DNA from: an uncultured Deferribacteraceae bacterium
Lineage (GTDB): Bacteria > Chrysiogenota > Deferribacteres > CAMZNJ01
DNA length: 64,000 nt
Direction of reading: 5' to 3'
NCBI GenBank assembly: GCA_947313855.1
Contig: CAMZNS010000032.1
Location: 1-64,000 of the forward strand
The notes beneath the pieces were generated by a model. It was not told the origin of the DNA, did no database searches, and saw only the letters and a program-made list of their open reading frames with translations. The position numbers and the translations under genes were made by a program. Shown one piece after another: positions 1 to 8,754 of this stretch (positions are counted from its first letter, which is position 1; the number at the start of each line of letters is the position of its first letter).

Positions 1-50
1 TATTTGAAGAATCAGAAAAGAACTTGGCAAAGCTGTTAGGGAAAGCGTAG
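1..50 (+). CDS. 3' end of an unidentified gene (partial)
   Basis: Frame 3 is open from the window edge and ends at TAG (48-50), giving the C-terminal residues FEESEKNLAKLLGKA. The composition looks like a normal charged helix end, and the stop lies 3 bp before the sfsA ATG, which suggests translational coupling. Only 15 residues are visible, so no family can be named. Confidence 0.45.
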   Translation, partial: FEESEKNLAKLLGKA

Positions 51-53
51 GGG

Positions 54-971
54 ATGGTTGCTAGTAATATTCATAGTGTTGGCGGTGTTGGCGGTGTTGG
101 CGGTTCGGGTAGTGCTGGCGGTGTTGGCGGTGTTGGCGGTGCTGGCGGTTCGGGTAGTGCTGGCGGTGTTGGCGGTTCGGGTAGTGCTGGCGGTGCTGGC
201 GGTTCGGGTAGTGCTGGCGGTGCTGGCGGTGCTGGCGGTTCTAACACCACCCCACCCATTACCATGCCCGCACCCTACGGGCGGCTTTACCAAGGTACGC
301 TCGTTCGTCGATACAAGCGGTTCTTGGTAGACGTACTCGACGCGAATGGCGTGCTTACAACCATGTTCATCCCCAACACAGGCTCCATGAAAACACTACT
401 CAACGACGATGCACCAGTTTTGTACTCCAAATCCAACAACCCTAAGCGGAAATACCAGTTTACGTTGGAATATATCCATGCCCATGGCGAGTGGATCGGC
501 ACAAACACCATGCTGACCAACGATATTGCTGAGTATGCCCTACGTGGCGGTTTGGTGAGCAGTTTTGGCGTAGTGAAATCGATTCGTCGCGAATACACTT
601 ACGCCAACAGTCGTGTGGACTTCCTCTTGGAGACGGAACAACATCCGTTGCCTGTGCTTATGGAAGTTAAAGGTGTGTCCATGTTTCATAATGGTGTTGC
701 GTCGTTCCCCGATGCGGTTACCGTGCGTGGGCTCAAGCACCTCAACACCCTCGCAAACGCCTTGACTGATGGCTACCGTGCGGCGAATCTTTACCTCATT
801 AAGGGGGGTGTTTGCAAGTTTGAGGTTGCGTCTGGCATTGATGCAAAATATGCGGAGGGGTTCCGAAGGGCAATGGATGCCGGTGTTGTAATGGTATTCG
901 TCTCGTCCCGTTTGGACGACTCCACAGGAGACATTGTTTTGACGCTATGCGAGTCGCCACTTTTGTCTTAG
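54..971 (+). CDS. sfsA: SfsA family protein with a Gly-rich repeat extension
   Basis: SfsA (sugar fermentation stimulation protein A) is a putative nucleic-acid-binding protein with an N-terminal OB-like fold and a C-terminal PD-(D/E)XK nuclease-like domain. The core begins near residue 75 (GRLYQGTLVRRYKRF). It carries VDFLLE and the E-x-K core MEVKGV, then the signature FPDAVTVRGLKHL. The core is about 235 residues, the usual family length. The first 70 residues are an anomalous Gly/Ser/Ala/Val repeat encoded by a tandem repeat. The ATG at 54 follows an AGGG about 12 nt upstream. An in-frame ATG at 264 would give a normal-length protein, so the true start is uncertain. No frame across the repeat has a stop, so openness alone does not show it is translated. 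The core identification is firm, the molecular role of the family is not. Confidence 0.9.
   Translation: MVASNIHSVGGVGGVGGSGSAGGVGGVGGAGGSGSAGGVGGSGSAGGAGGSGSAGGAGGAGGSNTTPPITMPAPYGRLYQGTLVRRYKRFLVDVLDANGVLTTMFIPNTGSMKTLLNDDAPVLYSKSNNPKRKYQFTLEYIHAHGEWIGTNTMLTNDIAEYALRGGLVSSFGVVKSIRREYTYANSRVDFLLETEQHPLPVLMEVKGVSMFHNGVASFPDAVTVRGLKHLNTLANALTDGYRAANLYLIKGGVCKFEVASGIDAKYAEGFRRAMDAGVVMVFVSSRLDDSTGDIVLTLCESPLLS
78..240 (+). repeat. Tandem 9-bp-based repeat at the sfsA 5' end
   Basis: Alternating GGTGTTGGC / GGTGCTGGC units are interrupted by GGTTCGGGTAGTGCT blocks that recur four times. All units are multiples of 3 bp and keep one frame, encoding GGV, GGA and GSGSA. Confidence 0.9.
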
Positions 972-1055
972 TCTTTTTGTCTTAGTCTTTGCTTGCAAAC
1001 AAGGTGTTTATTAAATGGTGCAGATGTGGTAAAGTTGTGTTGATATTAGTATTTT

Positions 1056-2099
1056 GTGCGGTGGTTTGTGAAGTCTGTCATAGAGGCGTTTAACATATTT
1101 ATCGAACATGTTCGTGTGGAGCGTGGGGCGTCTGAGCATACTGTTCGTGCTTATACGGGGGATTTGCGTGAGCTTGCGTCGTATATTATTGGGGATGATG
1201 TTGGCATAAATGTTGTGGTCGACACCCAAGGCTACCTTCGCATGGAACATGCCAGCACAGAACATGCCGACGCAAACACATCCGCCAACATCAATGTAGA
1301 CGTGGACATAACTCAGGTTGATGACTATTTTCTACGCCACTTTACATCGTATCTGTCGAGTAAGAATTTGTCCGACTCCAGCATCGAACGCAAAATAGCG
1401 ACAACCAAGTCACTTTACAAGTACCTCCTCGCCGTCGGCATTGTTTCCACCAATCCTGCCAAGGGTCTCAAGTTTCCCAAAAAAGATAAGAAGCATCCGG
1501 AAATATTCAGTATCGACAGTATTCTACATCTCATGGATCTGCCCGATAAGTCCACGGCTAGAGGTTTGCGAGATGCTCTTCTCATGGATCTCATGTATTC
1601 CATGGGCGTTCGGGTATCGGAGTTGGTAAGCATGGACGTGGGGGATATCGATTTCGGTGCCATGCATATTATCATCACGGGCAAGGGTGGCAAACAGCGT
1701 ATCCTCCCTGTGTTCGCTGAGCATATGGAGCTTATCAACAAATACATACTCATTCGTCCTCAGATGGTGGGCAAGGGGCATCATATCGATTCCGATTGCT
1801 TGTTCATCAACAAATACGGCAATCGGTTGTCGGATCGTAGTGTTCGCAATATTGTGGACAAATACCTCACCCAATCGGGGCTACCCTTGACACTATCACC
1901 GCACTCGTTTCGACACACCTTTGCCACACACCTACTAGAATCAGGGGCAGACATCCGCTCTATCCAAGAGCTACTGGGGCACGATAGCCTTGCCACAACA
2001 GAGAAGTACACACACATGAACCTCATAGCACTTCTCAAAGTGTACGACGAATCGCACCCCGCTAACGCAAAAAACACAAAAAAACACAAAAAAACATAA
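1056..2099 (+). CDS. xer: Tyrosine recombinase, XerC/XerD family
   Basis: This is a site-specific recombinase of the Xer type, which resolves chromosome dimers at dif with FtsK. The catalytic set is complete: R196 (GVRVSEL), K220 (GKGGKQR), H293 and R296 (SPHSFRHTF), H319 (LLGHDS) and nucleophile Y328 (TEKYTHM). The N-terminal SAM-like core-binding domain starts near residue 10 (FNIFIEHVRVERG). It is interrupted at about residues 47-87 by a non-conserved insertion, explaining 347 residues against about 300 normally. The start is GTG; another GTG lies at 1068. No integron integrase patch, phage genes or att-like cassettes are nearby, so a housekeeping Xer is more likely than a mobile integrase. 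XerC and XerD cannot be told apart here. The gene is followed 20 bp later by ispG. Confidence 0.88.
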   Translation: MRWFVKSVIEAFNIFIEHVRVERGASEHTVRAYTGDLRELASYIIGDDVGINVVVDTQGYLRMEHASTEHADANTSANINVDVDITQVDDYFLRHFTSYLSSKNLSDSSIERKIATTKSLYKYLLAVGIVSTNPAKGLKFPKKDKKHPEIFSIDSILHLMDLPDKSTARGLRDALLMDLMYSMGVRVSELVSMDVGDIDFGAMHIIITGKGGKQRILPVFAEHMELINKYILIRPQMVGKGHHIDSDCLFINKYGNRLSDRSVRNIVDKYLTQSGLPLTLSPHSFRHTFATHLLESGADIRSIQELLGHDSLATTEKYTHMNLIALLKVYDESHPANAKNTKKHKKT

Positions 2100-2119
2100 A
2101 CTAATCTAAGGACAAATAC

Positions 2120-3175
2120 ATGGGAAAACTTACAAGGAAGATACAGGTGGGGAGTGTGGACGTTGGCGGCGGTGCTCCTGTGTCCATTCAGTCCATGACC
2201 ACCACTAACACCACCGACACAGAAGCAACAATCGCTCAGATACGGAGTTTGGCGAATGCTGGGTGCGAAATCATACGGTGCAGTGTTCCGTGCAAGGATT
2301 CGGCAGCCTCACTGAAACACATCGTCGACAGTGTTGACACCCCTGTTATCGCCGACATACACTTCAGCTACTCCCTCGCAATAGCCGCCATGGAGAACGG
2401 TGCTAGTTGCATACGCATTAACCCTGGCAACATCGGTGGTGAAAAGCGTTTGGAGAGTGTTATCCATGCCGCCAAGGCAAACAACTGCTCCATTCGTATC
2501 GGCGTCAATAGCGGTTCCATTGAAAAGCATGTTTTCGAGCAACACGGCATAACGCCAACAGCACTCGTCGAGTCCGCACTGAGCACCTTGGCCATATTTG
2601 AGCGGAACGGATTCTACAACACAAAACTCTCCCTGAAAGCCTCCCATGTGCCCACAATGGTGGAGAGTTATCGCATATTCGCTAGTCGATCAGACTACCC
2701 CCTGCACCTTGGTGTAACCGAAGCGGGGTTGCCCTTTGAAGGGACAGTTAAGTCGGCTGTGGGTATCGGTGCTCTCCTGTTGGATGGTATCGGCGACACA
2801 ATTCGCGTATCACTTACCACGGATCCGTTGGAGGAGATTGTTGTTGCCAAAGAGATACTGCACGCATCAGGGGTACGAAGTAGCGGTGTGGAGATAATCG
2901 CTTGCCCCACGTGTGCCCGTGTGGAGATAGATCTGTTTACGCTGGCTCAACAGGTGAAGGAACTAACCGTAGGGTTGCCCGCGGGCATAAAGATTGCGGT
3001 GATGGGGTGTATTGTGAATGGACCCGGTGAAGCTCGTGAGGCGGATTACGGTATTGCTGGCGGTCGCGGTTCCGGTATCTTATTCAAGAAGGGTGTGATT
3101 TTACGCAAAGTTTCTGAGGGGGAGCTACTCCACAGTTTGGAGGTTATGCTACGTGAGGATGGTCTTCTTAAGTAG
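2120..3175 (+). CDS. ispG: 4-hydroxy-3-methylbut-2-enyl diphosphate synthase (GcpE)
   Basis: IspG is a [4Fe-4S] enzyme that converts MEcPP to HMBPP in the non-mevalonate isoprenoid pathway, using flavodoxin or ferredoxin as electron donor. The N-terminal TIM barrel opens with KIQVGSVDVGGGAPVSIQSM and the family motif SMTTTNTTDTEATIAQI. The cluster ligands are C262 and C265 (ACPTCARVE), C297 and E304 (MGCIVNGPGEA). At 351 residues it is a normal bacterial two-domain form without the plant/Chlamydia-type insert. The ATG follows TAAGGAC. It may be co-transcribed with the upstream xer gene. Confidence 0.97.
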   Translation: MGKLTRKIQVGSVDVGGGAPVSIQSMTTTNTTDTEATIAQIRSLANAGCEIIRCSVPCKDSAASLKHIVDSVDTPVIADIHFSYSLAIAAMENGASCIRINPGNIGGEKRLESVIHAAKANNCSIRIGVNSGSIEKHVFEQHGITPTALVESALSTLAIFERNGFYNTKLSLKASHVPTMVESYRIFASRSDYPLHLGVTEAGLPFEGTVKSAVGIGALLLDGIGDTIRVSLTTDPLEEIVVAKEILHASGVRSSGVEIIACPTCARVEIDLFTLAQQVKELTVGLPAGIKIAVMGCIVNGPGEAREADYGIAGGRGSGILFKKGVILRKVSEGELLHSLEVMLREDGLLK

Positions 3176-3180
3176 GGGCG

Positions 3181-3270
3181 GTCAGACTAGCAGACGGGCG
3201 AACAGTGGTCAGACTAGCAGACGGGCGAACAGTGGTCAGGCGAACAGACGGGCGAACAGACGAACAGACT
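3181..3270 (+). repeat. Intergenic 27-bp tandem repeat after ispG
   Basis: Two perfect 27-bp copies (3181-3207 and 3208-3234, beginning GTCAGACTAGCAGACGGGCG) are followed by decayed CGAACAGACGGG units up to 3270. The repeat fills almost the whole ispG-aroE gap. Confidence 0.9.
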
Positions 3271-3290
3271 AAAACCTCAAGGGGTGCTCG

Positions 3291-4325
3291 GTGAACTATA
3301 AATACTACAACATGGGCGTTATCGGATCCCCCGCAGCCCACTCCCTCTCCCCCGTACTACACTCCTACCTCCTTCAGGAGCGTGGTCTTGTTGGCGGATA
3401 CAATATTTTCGACGTACCCGAATCACGTATTCGCAAGGTGCTCGACCATGGTGCAATGTTTCACTACAGTGGCTTTAATGTTACCCTGCCGTACAAGAAA
3501 CATATTATGTCCATGTGCCACCATATGGATCCGATAGCGACTAGTATTGGGGCGGTGAATACTGTGAAGCTGAGCACACTTGCTAAAAAAGGGGGGCACC
3601 ATGGCTCTGAGTCGCCCCCTGTGACGGCTACCGATAGGGAGCTGGCTTGGCACCATGGCTCTGAGTCGCCCCCTGTGTACACTCTGACAGGCTACAATAC
3701 CGACGTTGTAGGGTTTGCACATATGCTACAACACAAAAATATTAATCCTGCTGATCAGAATGTACTAGTATTGGGTGCTGGTGGTGGGGCACGAAGTGTT
3801 GTTCATCACCTTGATGCAGTTGGTGCTAAGGTTCAGGTATTCAATCGCACTGTTGATACAGCCGTTAGCCTCATTGCAGACATGGGGGCTAACGCCACCA
3901 TAGCAACAGCCGACAACCTCGCTCAAGGTGACTTCTACCTCATCGTTAACACAACATCCTCAGGCGTTCATGGGGAGGCGTTCACGGCTCTCCCTCCAGG
4001 TGTTAATCTCAAGTTGACCCATGCTGTTGATCTGATTTACACACAAAAAGTTGGGGGAGCTGCAACAGGACTAGCAGGGAGCATTGCCACCCCCTTCCTT
4101 AGCCACATGGGGGCTGATGTTAGTTGTGACGGTTTGCTTCACCTAATTTATCAGGGTGTGGAGTCGTTTGAGATATTCGTCAGGGATACTGAGTCGCAAA
4201 ATCTTGGCACTACCCCTGCAACCCCTGCAACCCCTGCAACTCCTACAACCCCTACAACCCCTGATCCCGAATTCATCGACTACCTTTACGCAAAACTAAC
4301 TAGAATAATAAGTGGCAGACAGTAG
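3291..4325 (+). CDS. aroE: Shikimate dehydrogenase with two repeat insertions
   Basis: AroE catalyses NADPH-dependent reduction of 3-dehydroshikimate in aromatic amino acid synthesis. Substrate motifs are SPAAHSLSP (residues 13-21), the catalytic lysine region FNVTLPYKKH (62-71), GAVNTV (87-92) and GYNTD with D138. The Rossmann motif is LGAGGGARS and the NADP-binding motif is FNRT. Two insertions are unusual. Residues about 95-131 hold HHGSESPPV twice, in a loop that is normally only a few residues between NTV and GYNTD. Residues about 306-323 are TPATP repeats before the last helix. Length is 344 against about 275. The GTG start has AAGGGG 6 nt upstream. An internal ATG at 3312 is possible but less well supported. 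The catalytic residues are intact, so the enzyme is probably active. Confidence 0.93.
   Translation: MNYKYYNMGVIGSPAAHSLSPVLHSYLLQERGLVGGYNIFDVPESRIRKVLDHGAMFHYSGFNVTLPYKKHIMSMCHHMDPIATSIGAVNTVKLSTLAKKGGHHGSESPPVTATDRELAWHHGSESPPVYTLTGYNTDVVGFAHMLQHKNINPADQNVLVLGAGGGARSVVHHLDAVGAKVQVFNRTVDTAVSLIADMGANATIATADNLAQGDFYLIVNTTSSGVHGEAFTALPPGVNLKLTHAVDLIYTQKVGGAATGLAGSIATPFLSHMGADVSCDGLLHLIYQGVESFEIFVRDTESQNLGTTPATPATPATPTTPTTPDPEFIDYLYAKLTRIISGRQ
3595..3677 (+). repeat. 29-bp direct repeat duplicated in frame inside aroE
   Basis: Identical 29-bp copies at 3595-3623 and 3649-3677 (GGCACCATGGCTCTGAGTCG...) are spaced 54 bp apart and encode HHGSESPPV each time. The first copy is preceded by a G run and ends in a C run, so its ends are complementary (GGGGG/CCCCC). 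Confidence 0.95.
4212..4265 (+). repeat. 9-bp tandem repeat in the aroE C-terminal part
   Basis: Six 9-bp units based on ACCCCTGCA encode a Thr-Pro-Ala/Thr run just before the terminal helix of AroE. Confidence 0.9.
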
Positions 4326-4367
4326 CTAGTAGCGAGCAATAAAAATCTAGTTTAGAAGCTCTGCCCC

Positions 4368-4394
4368 TTGAAAAAAATATTGAATATGTATAGA
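4368..4394 (+). promoter_or_regulatory. Possible sigma-70-type promoter before fapA
   Basis: TTGAAA (4368-4373) and TATAGA (4389-4394) are separated by 15 bp, a little short, with AGGA and the fapA ATG just downstream. This is tentative because the region is A/T rich. Confidence 0.3.
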
Positions 4395-4404
4395 CTAGGA
4401 AAAT

Positions 4405-5991
4405 ATGAATACCTTAACCACAAATCAAGATCCGCAAATAGTAGCTGTTGAGCTAATGGAGCAGTTTGGGCTTCCCGGAGCTGCGTTCGACCTCTTCTCT
4501 GACGGCAATACAACCGCCATCACCATGAAAAGCAGTATCACCAAGCATATTGTAAAGCATCGTATTGCAAAAAATAAGATGATGGCCACAGTCTGCATAC
4601 TACCCGCAACAATCGACTCCGATCTGACCGAAGAGGGGCTAACCACATACCTCAACGAACAAGGGATTAAGTATGGCATCAAGAGTAGAGCCATTAGCAA
4701 AGTTGTTCAGATGGTGAAAAACAAAGAACTTGTACTAGACGCCATTGTCGCCGAAGGGAAAGCTCCCGAAGGGGGCGAAGACGCAAAAGTAACCATCTTT
4801 TTCCGCGACCACTCAGCAAGCAAAGCACGTATCGACTCCTCAGGTCGTGCCGATTATAAAAATATCGACAAATTCGTATCGGTTAGAGCTGGCGACAAAC
4901 TGATGACACTACATAAACCTGTTCTAGGTGCACCCGGAATCAATATTGCCGGCGAAGAACTTGTTGCCAAAGGGTTCGACACCATCGATATCACCACTGG
5001 CGACAACATACGAGTACTAGACAAAGGGGGCAGAATTGTCTACTTCGCCACCAAAAATGGCTACGTAAGCTATGACGCTGTATCATACAAAATCGCCGTT
5101 GTTGACCTACTAGTCGTAAACACCGTTAGTTACGAAACAGGCAGTATCAACTTCGAAGGATCCGTTTACATCAAAGAAGATGTGTCGAGAGGCTTTAGAG
5201 TGAAAGCAACAGGAGATATCACTATTGCAGGTGTAGTGTCCGACGCAACTCTTATCGCTGGAGGAAGTATTACCATTCAGTCAGGAGTCAAAGCCAAAGG
5301 GAAGGCAACACTTTCTGCTGTGAAAAATATTGAAGTCGGATACCTGGAGCAAGCAAGTATTTACTGCTCTGGAAACCTAACAATTAACCGATACGCATAC
5401 AATAGCGACATAAGGTGCAAGGGGGATCTGTTTTGCAGCCGTGAAGGATCGGTCATCTCGGGCACCACTCTCAGCATTCTCGGAAACGCAAGCATATATC
5501 AGCTCGGAAGCCCTAGCGACAAAGCAACAAGGATTAGCATGGGGGTATGGGAAGACAAATCTGCAACAGAGGTGATCGAAAAAGCCTTCGAACTAGAGGC
5601 AACAATCGAACGACTCTCACTGATTATGCACTATATCTCATCACGTGAGGGAACACTTGGAGAGGTGGGGCGAGATAAATACAAAAAACTATGCCTGACA
5701 TACACAAAACTAATGTCGGATCTGGAAGCGTTGGAAGATCAGTTCTATATCTCAGATAGATTCATAAATTGCCCAAAATCAAAGCTGACAATATTCGGAA
5801 CAGCGTACGAAGGGGTAACTATCGCCTTTTTCTCATCGATATTTCGAATTACCGAACAGTTTGCATACACTGTATTCAAATACAACTACCGAACAAAGCA
5901 AATACTCCGTATGGATATCGATGATGATGCCGATAACGTAGCAGATAGTGCACCACAGGATGCTATCCAAACAGGGGAAACCTCCTCCTAA
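4405..5991 (+). CDS. fapA: FapA (DUF342) family polymer-like protein
   Basis: The protein belongs to the FapA/DUF342 family (flagellar assembly protein A). The family is found in bacteria with polar or periplasmic flagella, and the biochemical role is not settled. The N-terminal half (residues about 1-200) is mixed alpha/beta. About 200-370 is a beta-solenoid with short repeating turns such as GDITIAGVVSDATLIAGGSITI and ASIYCSGNLTI, typical of the family. About 380-450 contains helical, coiled-coil-like sequence (ATEVIEKAFELEATIERL). The start has AGGA 5 nt upstream. The downstream lon, flhG and cheW-like genes on the same strand fit a motility link, but the 213-bp gap to lon argues against one transcript. 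No signal peptide or membrane segment is seen. Confidence 0.75.
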   Translation: MNTLTTNQDPQIVAVELMEQFGLPGAAFDLFSDGNTTAITMKSSITKHIVKHRIAKNKMMATVCILPATIDSDLTEEGLTTYLNEQGIKYGIKSRAISKVVQMVKNKELVLDAIVAEGKAPEGGEDAKVTIFFRDHSASKARIDSSGRADYKNIDKFVSVRAGDKLMTLHKPVLGAPGINIAGEELVAKGFDTIDITTGDNIRVLDKGGRIVYFATKNGYVSYDAVSYKIAVVDLLVVNTVSYETGSINFEGSVYIKEDVSRGFRVKATGDITIAGVVSDATLIAGGSITIQSGVKAKGKATLSAVKNIEVGYLEQASIYCSGNLTINRYAYNSDIRCKGDLFCSREGSVISGTTLSILGNASIYQLGSPSDKATRISMGVWEDKSATEVIEKAFELEATIERLSLIMHYISSREGTLGEVGRDKYKKLCLTYTKLMSDLEALEDQFYISDRFINCPKSKLTIFGTAYEGVTIAFFSSIFRITEQFAYTVFKYNYRTKQILRMDIDDDADNVADSAPQDAIQTGETSS

Positions 5992-6009
5992 CAGGCGTAC
6001 ACTGAATAC

Positions 6010-6053
6010 GCGACACGACTGCGACACGACTGCGACACGACTGCTACACGACT
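6010..6053 (+). repeat. Intergenic 11-bp tandem repeat upstream of lon
   Basis: Four units of GCGACACGACT (the last is GCTACACGACT) lie in the fapA-lon gap. The 11-bp period is not a multiple of 3. Confidence 0.9.
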
Positions 6054-6073
6054 GCTAGATACCCCCCCCACCT

Positions 6074-6094
6074 TTGGCAACAAACTATTGCCAA
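6074..6094 (+). promoter_or_regulatory. Perfect palindrome upstream of lon, possible operator
   Basis: TTGGCAA, a 7-bp spacer and TTGCCAA form a perfect 7-bp inverted repeat 111 bp before the lon ATG. A weak promoter pair overlaps it (TTGCCA at 6088-6093, TATCTT at 6110-6115, 16-bp spacer), so a bound repressor could block lon transcription. It is not CIRCE, HAIR or a CtsR box. It could also be a simple hairpin. Confidence 0.4.
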
Positions 6095-6204
6095 TTACAG
6101 CTTCAGTCTTATCTTAGTTGTAGAAACACCCTGCCACAAACCTCAAACTGTAGCAGGCATAATGAAAACATTAAAAAAAGATACATTTACAGAGGTCTTA
6201 AGTT

Positions 6205-8622
6205 ATGAGCGATGGCGATAAAGCAACGAATATTCAAAGCAGAAACCTACCTGTCCTGCCCGTAAAAGATATTGTGATATTCCCACAGATGATTGTCCCC
6301 CTTTTTATCGGTAGGGAGGGGAGTATTTTGGCGGTCAACGAGGCATCTGCCACACCTAGTCGAAGTATCCTTGTGCTTACACAAAAAGATATCTCCATAG
6401 ACGATCCCGCACCCGAAGACATGTTTGATGTGGGGTGCGTTGCCAACATTATGCGTACCCTAAAACTAAACGACGGTCGCATCAAAATCCTTGTTCAAGG
6501 TGTATCGCGAGCATCGGTCAATAGCATCAAAAAAGAGGGGGGGCACTATGTTTCTGACGTGACCATTGTTGATACTGAGGAAGTTTCTGAAAACGACTTA
6601 GTGCGTGGCGAAGCCTTAATGCGTAGTGTTCGCGACAAACTCGATACCGCCTCCGACCTAGGCAAACCTATCCTCCCCGATCTACTATCGTTTATCGATG
6701 GGCTCAAAGACCAAGACAGACTCGCCGACATGATTGCAAGCAATGTGGGCTTCGGGTTTGAAGACACACAAGAACTACTATCACTACTCAACCCCATGGA
6801 ACGACTAGAACGAATCTCAGAACTACTAAGCCGCGAACTCTCTATTCTAGAAGTACAACACAAAATTATGGTTGACACGCGGGGCGAAATAGACAAATCG
6901 CAACGTGAATACTACCTACGAGAACAGCTCAAAGCCATCCTCAAAGAGCTAGGGGAAGATGAAGCCTTGGAAGAGGAAGTTGAGCGTTTTCGTGAGAAAA
7001 TATACAAATCAAAAATGCCACAAAAAGCCAAAGAAACAGCTCAAAAAGAGGTGAAAAGACTCGCACGAATGAACCAAGACGCCGCCGAAGCCACTGTTGT
7101 TCGCAACTACCTCGAATGGCTCATCGAACTACCATGGGACGCACATACTAAAAAACAGGTGGCCCTAGACAAAAGCAAAACCATACTCGACTCCGACCAT
7201 TACGGACTCAAAGATGTCAAAGAACGAATACTCGAATTCCTAGCTGTTCTTAGCTTGAAAAATGCCAAATCTATCAAAAGCCCAATAATATGCCTTGTTG
7301 GACCCCCAGGTGTGGGAAAAACATCTCTAGGTGCATCCATCGCAAAAGCAACATCACGAAAATTTGTACGCATTAGCTTGGGAAGTATGCACGATGAATC
7401 AGAGATCAAAGGACATCGACGTACCTACATCGGAGCAATGCCCGGCAAACTTATTCAGGCGATGAAAACCGCTGGCACTAGCAACCCCGTTATCCTGCTG
7501 GACGAAATCGACAAGGTGAGCTCTAGCTACCGTGGCGACCCATTCTCAGCGTTGCTCGAAGTGCTCGATCCGCAACAAAATCACTCATTCGTAGACAACT
7601 ACATCAACATACCCTACGACCTTAGCCGTGTCCTATTCATCGCTACCGCAAACTACATCGGCAACATACCCGCAGCACTACGCGACAGGATGGATATCGT
7701 ACAGCTGTCTGGATACACCAACTCGGAAAAACTCAGTATTGCACAGTCATACCTCATCCCAAGGCAACGCGAAGAATCGGGGCTAGGGGATCAGGATATT
7801 AGGTTTTACCCGAAATCACTGGAGTTTATCATCAGCGACTACACTCGCGAAAGTGGTGTGCGTCAGCTTGAACGTGAAATAGGTCGTATTTATCGCAAAA
7901 TTGCACTCAAAAAAGTCACAAAAGAGAAGTTCTCAACCACCATTACCCCCACTGGAGTAGCAAAATACCTCGGCACACCCCTGTACAAACGTGAAGACGA
8001 ACTTGTCCACAACGAACTCGGTGTTGTTACCGGTCTTGCATGGACATCGGTTGGCGGAGATGTTTTGTACGTGGAAGCATTACGCTACAAAGGGGGGGGC
8101 AAGCTAAGTATCACGGGCTCCCTGGGGGACGTAATGAAAGAGTCGGCACGGGCAGCACTGAGCTATATCCGCTCCATTAGTGCTGAGCTTGGCATCGACA
8201 ACAGCATGTTTGAAAAATACGACATCCACATACACGTACCCGCTGGGGCTACCCCCAAAGATGGACCCTCAGCAGGTATCACAATCGTAACAGCACTCAT
8301 CTCCATTCTGCAGTGCAAATATGTCAGCCGACACGTTGCCATGACAGGCGAAATAACCCTTCGTGGAAAAGTCTTGCCTATTGGTGGACTCAAAGAGAAA
8401 ATACTTGCAGCCAAAATGGTTGGCATCACAACCATTATCATCCCTGAGGGGAACAGAAAAGACGTGGAAAAGATGGACAAAGAGGTTGTGCATGGTGTGA
8501 AAATAATACCTATCGCCAACTACATGGATATCATGGACAAAGGTGTTTTTGTCGAAAATAGCGAGGATAGTACTGGCAACACTGGGGGCTCTGGGGGCGA
8601 CAACTCTGGCGAGGACAAATAG
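6205..8622 (+). CDS. lon: ATP-dependent protease Lon
   Basis: Lon is a soluble hexameric AAA+ serine protease that degrades damaged and short-lived regulatory proteins. Domains in order: LON substrate-binding N-domain (LPVLPVKDIVIFPQMIVP, residues 14-31) to about 210; helical/coiled linker to about 330; AAA+ module with Walker A GPPGVGKTS (about 366), Walker B VILLDEID and sensor residues in LFIATANYIGNIP; C-terminal peptidase with the Ser-Lys dyad S689 (PKDGPSAG) and K730 (GGLKEKIL). At 805 residues it has the usual length. A short Gly/Asp/Ser tail ends the protein. AGAGG lies 10 nt before the ATG. Heat-shock control is expected for the family, but no known heat-shock box is seen apart from the palindrome noted upstream. 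Confidence 0.98.
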   Translation: MSDGDKATNIQSRNLPVLPVKDIVIFPQMIVPLFIGREGSILAVNEASATPSRSILVLTQKDISIDDPAPEDMFDVGCVANIMRTLKLNDGRIKILVQGVSRASVNSIKKEGGHYVSDVTIVDTEEVSENDLVRGEALMRSVRDKLDTASDLGKPILPDLLSFIDGLKDQDRLADMIASNVGFGFEDTQELLSLLNPMERLERISELLSRELSILEVQHKIMVDTRGEIDKSQREYYLREQLKAILKELGEDEALEEEVERFREKIYKSKMPQKAKETAQKEVKRLARMNQDAAEATVVRNYLEWLIELPWDAHTKKQVALDKSKTILDSDHYGLKDVKERILEFLAVLSLKNAKSIKSPIICLVGPPGVGKTSLGASIAKATSRKFVRISLGSMHDESEIKGHRRTYIGAMPGKLIQAMKTAGTSNPVILLDEIDKVSSSYRGDPFSALLEVLDPQQNHSFVDNYINIPYDLSRVLFIATANYIGNIPAALRDRMDIVQLSGYTNSEKLSIAQSYLIPRQREESGLGDQDIRFYPKSLEFIISDYTRESGVRQLEREIGRIYRKIALKKVTKEKFSTTITPTGVAKYLGTPLYKREDELVHNELGVVTGLAWTSVGGDVLYVEALRYKGGGKLSITGSLGDVMKESARAALSYIRSISAELGIDNSMFEKYDIHIHVPAGATPKDGPSAGITIVTALISILQCKYVSRHVAMTGEITLRGKVLPIGGLKEKILAAKMVGITTIIIPEGNRKDVEKMDKEVVHGVKIIPIANYMDIMDKGVFVENSEDSTGNTGGSGGDNSGEDK

Positions 8623-8693
8623 TGGCAAATCGCAAAAACACTACCCGACGACACCTACTTAACAATAAATATACATATTCTAAAATTTATCGT

Positions 8694-8721
8694 TTCACAA
8701 GTATGCTATTAGTAGTATAAT
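8694..8721 (+). promoter_or_regulatory. Sigma-70-type promoter for flhG
   Basis: TTCACA (8694-8699, 5/6 match to consensus) and TATAAT (8716-8721) are spaced by 16 bp. The flhG start codon lies about 34 bp past the -10 element. Confidence 0.6.
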
Positions 8722-8754
8722 GACACTATAAATCAAATCATGTGTAGGTTTTAT

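Noticed and set aside
1056-2099. Integron or phage integrase
   Set aside because: No attC-like cassettes, no phage genes and no integrase-specific insert near the catalytic box; housekeeping neighbours point to a Xer recombinase.
4205-4220. TGGCAC-TACCC-CTGCA as a sigma-54 promoter for fapA
   Set aside because: It lies inside the aroE coding repeat, the -12 element is CTGC instead of TTGC, and fapA is about 190 bp away with a nearer sigma-70-like candidate.
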